Shown here piece by piece: positions 20,867-21,719 of a stretch of 21,719 bases of DNA. This DNA is from Streptomyces sp. NRRL F-6492 (GTDB lineage: Bacteria; Actinomycetota; Actinomycetes; Streptomycetales; Streptomycetaceae), in assembly GCF_001280125.1 (NCBI RefSeq), contig NZ_LGEG01000006.1, positions 1-21,719 on the forward strand. Direction: 5' to 3'. Both the position numbers and the translations under genes were made by a program. Below the pieces are notes generated by a model, which was not told the DNA's origin, did no database searches, and saw only the letters and a program-made list of their open reading frames with translations. How positions within the stretch are numbered: position 1 is the first letter of the stretch; the number at the start of each line of letters is the position of its first letter.

Positions 20867-21283
20867 ATGTCGATCGTGCTCGGGTACGACGAGTCGCCGG
20901 GGGCCACCCGCGCGCTGCGGATCGCGGTCGAGGTGGCGGCCGCCTTCGACGAGACGCTCGTCCTGGTCTACGGCGCGGCGGCCCCCGGCCCCACCGGGGA
21001 GGAGTACCGCTCCCACCGCGACGCCGTCCGGCAGGCCGGCCGCACCGGTCTCGAACACGCGGTCGCGGAGGCCGACCGGGCGGGCGTGCCGACCGTCGTC
21101 GAGGTGATCGACGAGAAGCCGGCCCAGGCCCTCATCGACGCGGCGACCCGGCACGCGGCCCGGGCCATCGTGGTCGGCAGCTGGAGCGAGAGCCCGATCC
21201 GCGGCGCCCTCCTCGGCTCCACCCCGCACAAGCTGCTCCACATGTCGACGGTGCCGGTGCTCTGCGTGCCGCCGGAGGAGTGA
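20867..21283 (+). CDS. Universal stress protein (UspA family)
   Basis: A 138-residue single-domain universal stress protein. It begins SIVLGYDESPGATRALRIAVE with the aspartate D8 that contacts adenine. The C-terminal ATP-binding loop is VVGSWSESPIRGALLGSTPHKLL (103-125, given in two parts by G104-S105 and G117-S118-T119). HMSTVPVLCVPPEE is the usual end. It is therefore predicted to be of the ATP-binding type. The ATG starts one base after the permease stop codon (TGAG-ATG) with GGAGGGAAGGG upstream, so translation is coupled. In other bacteria UspA domains are fused to or encoded next to transporters, and this pair may follow that pattern. Confidence 0.92.
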   Translation: MSIVLGYDESPGATRALRIAVEVAAAFDETLVLVYGAAAPGPTGEEYRSHRDAVRQAGRTGLEHAVAEADRAGVPTVVEVIDEKPAQALIDAATRHAARAIVVGSWSESPIRGALLGSTPHKLLHMSTVPVLCVPPEE

Positions 21284-21347
21284 CGTCCGCCCGGGTGGGG
21301 GAAGCGCGGGGAGCGACCGGGCGCGCGCCCGGGAGGGAGGGGCGGGC

Positions 21348-21719
21348 ATGACGGCCGGCTGGGTGTGGGACGAGACGCTGTTCGCGGGCGCGGCCCCGTA
21401 CTACGGGCGCGGGAGGCTGCCCTACGCGCCGGGGCTCGTGGACGTCCTCGCCGGGGTGCTGGGCCTCGACGGGCGGGGGCGCCTCCTCGACGTGGGGTGC
21501 GGGCCGGGCACCCTCGCCCTGCCGCTCGCGCACCTCTTCGAGGAGGTCGTCGGGGTGGACCCCGACGGCGGGATGCTCGCCGAGGCCCGGCGCGGGGCGG
21601 AGGCGGCGGGGGCCGGCGGGGGGACCCGGGGGGGGCGGATGCGGGCCGGGGGGGTGCCGGGCGGGTGGGGGGGGGTGGGCGGGGGGGCCCTCGGGCAATC
21701 CTTCCCCCTGGTGGGCCCG
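21348..21719 (+). CDS. Class I methyltransferase, N-terminal part (runs off a degraded window end)
   Basis: The ATG at 21348 follows GGGAGGGAGGGG. The first ~90 codons read as a normal small-molecule methyltransferase: FAGAAPYYGRGRLPYAPGL (about 12-30), motif I LLDVGCGPGTLALPLA (about 46-61) and EEVVGVDPDGGMLAEARRGAE (split, about 66-86) with the acidic SAM-ribose residue. From about 21617 the bases become almost all G, and the translation degrades to Gly-rich sequence. Short islands that match the family (RMRA, then QSF) keep the right spacing. The gene continues beyond the window. The last ~100 bases should not be trusted. Confidence 0.8.
   Translation, partial: MTAGWVWDETLFAGAAPYYGRGRLPYAPGLVDVLAGVLGLDGRGRLLDVGCGPGTLALPLAHLFEEVVGVDPDGGMLAEARRGAEAAGAGGGTRGGRMRAGGVPGGWGGVGGGALGQSFPLVGP

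Noticed and set aside
1..21719. tRNA, rRNA, insertion sequence, prophage or integration site
   Set aside because: No tRNA-like cloverleaf, transposase, integrase or flanking terminal repeats were seen on either strand.

Overview
The window is high-GC DNA from an actinomycete, almost certainly a Streptomyces. The genes have extreme third-position G/C, GTG starts are mixed with ATG starts, several genes seem to be read from leaderless transcripts, and convergent genes are separated by long GC-rich hairpins without a T tract. The gene families fit the same picture: ectABCD, a SigB/SigF/SigG-type sigma factor, RsbW-like kinases, DUF6458, DUF6296 and PRC-barrel/DUF2382 proteins. All assignments come from reading the sequence and from knowledge of the families; no database search was run.

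Layout. 1-68: start of an exported protein (minus strand, runs off the window). 239-1874: a GNAT acetyltransferase convergent with an L-asparaginase. 2045-3513: an Lrp/AsnC regulator divergent from the asparaginase, then a secreted endonuclease I. 3568-7135: a long, relatively AT-rich control region followed by ectA-ectB-ectC-ectD, the full pathway from diaminobutyrate to 5-hydroxyectoine. 7247-8730: a stress-type sigma factor, convergent with ectD, and a divergent RsbW-like ATP-binding protein. 8874-10728: a DUF6458 membrane protein and a SulP anion transporter. 11107-12689: a frameshifted small membrane protein, an N-formylglutamate amidohydrolase-family enzyme and a DUF6296 protein. 12759-14869: a translationally coupled pair of exported, membrane-anchored proteins, the first with a von Willebrand A domain. 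15058-15954: a PRC-barrel/DUF2382 stress protein. 16117-16787: a broken gene in which the start of a molybdenum hydroxylase large subunit is joined to the end of its iron-sulfur subunit. 16907-18424: a methyltransferase, a doubtful small ORF and an OsmC-like protein. 18470-21283: an RraA-like protein divergent from an amino-acid permease plus universal stress protein pair. 21348-end: the start of a second methyltransferase whose last ~100 bases look corrupted by false G calls.

The common theme is stress. Compatible-solute synthesis, a SigB-type sigma factor with a candidate kinase partner, OsmC, UspA and a PRC/DUF2382 protein lie within about 17 kb. The sigma gene and the DUF6458 gene are both preceded on their coding strand by sites that fit GNNT-N15-GGGTAC, the class of promoter read by Streptomyces SigB. 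This suggests, but does not prove, a local stress regulon.

I did not find a clear-cut new defence or biosynthetic system. The items most worth a second look are the hybrid molybdenum-hydroxylase pseudogene, the 32-bp duplication that breaks the small membrane protein gene, the ectA control region, the VWA/partner pair, and the damaged 3' end of the window.
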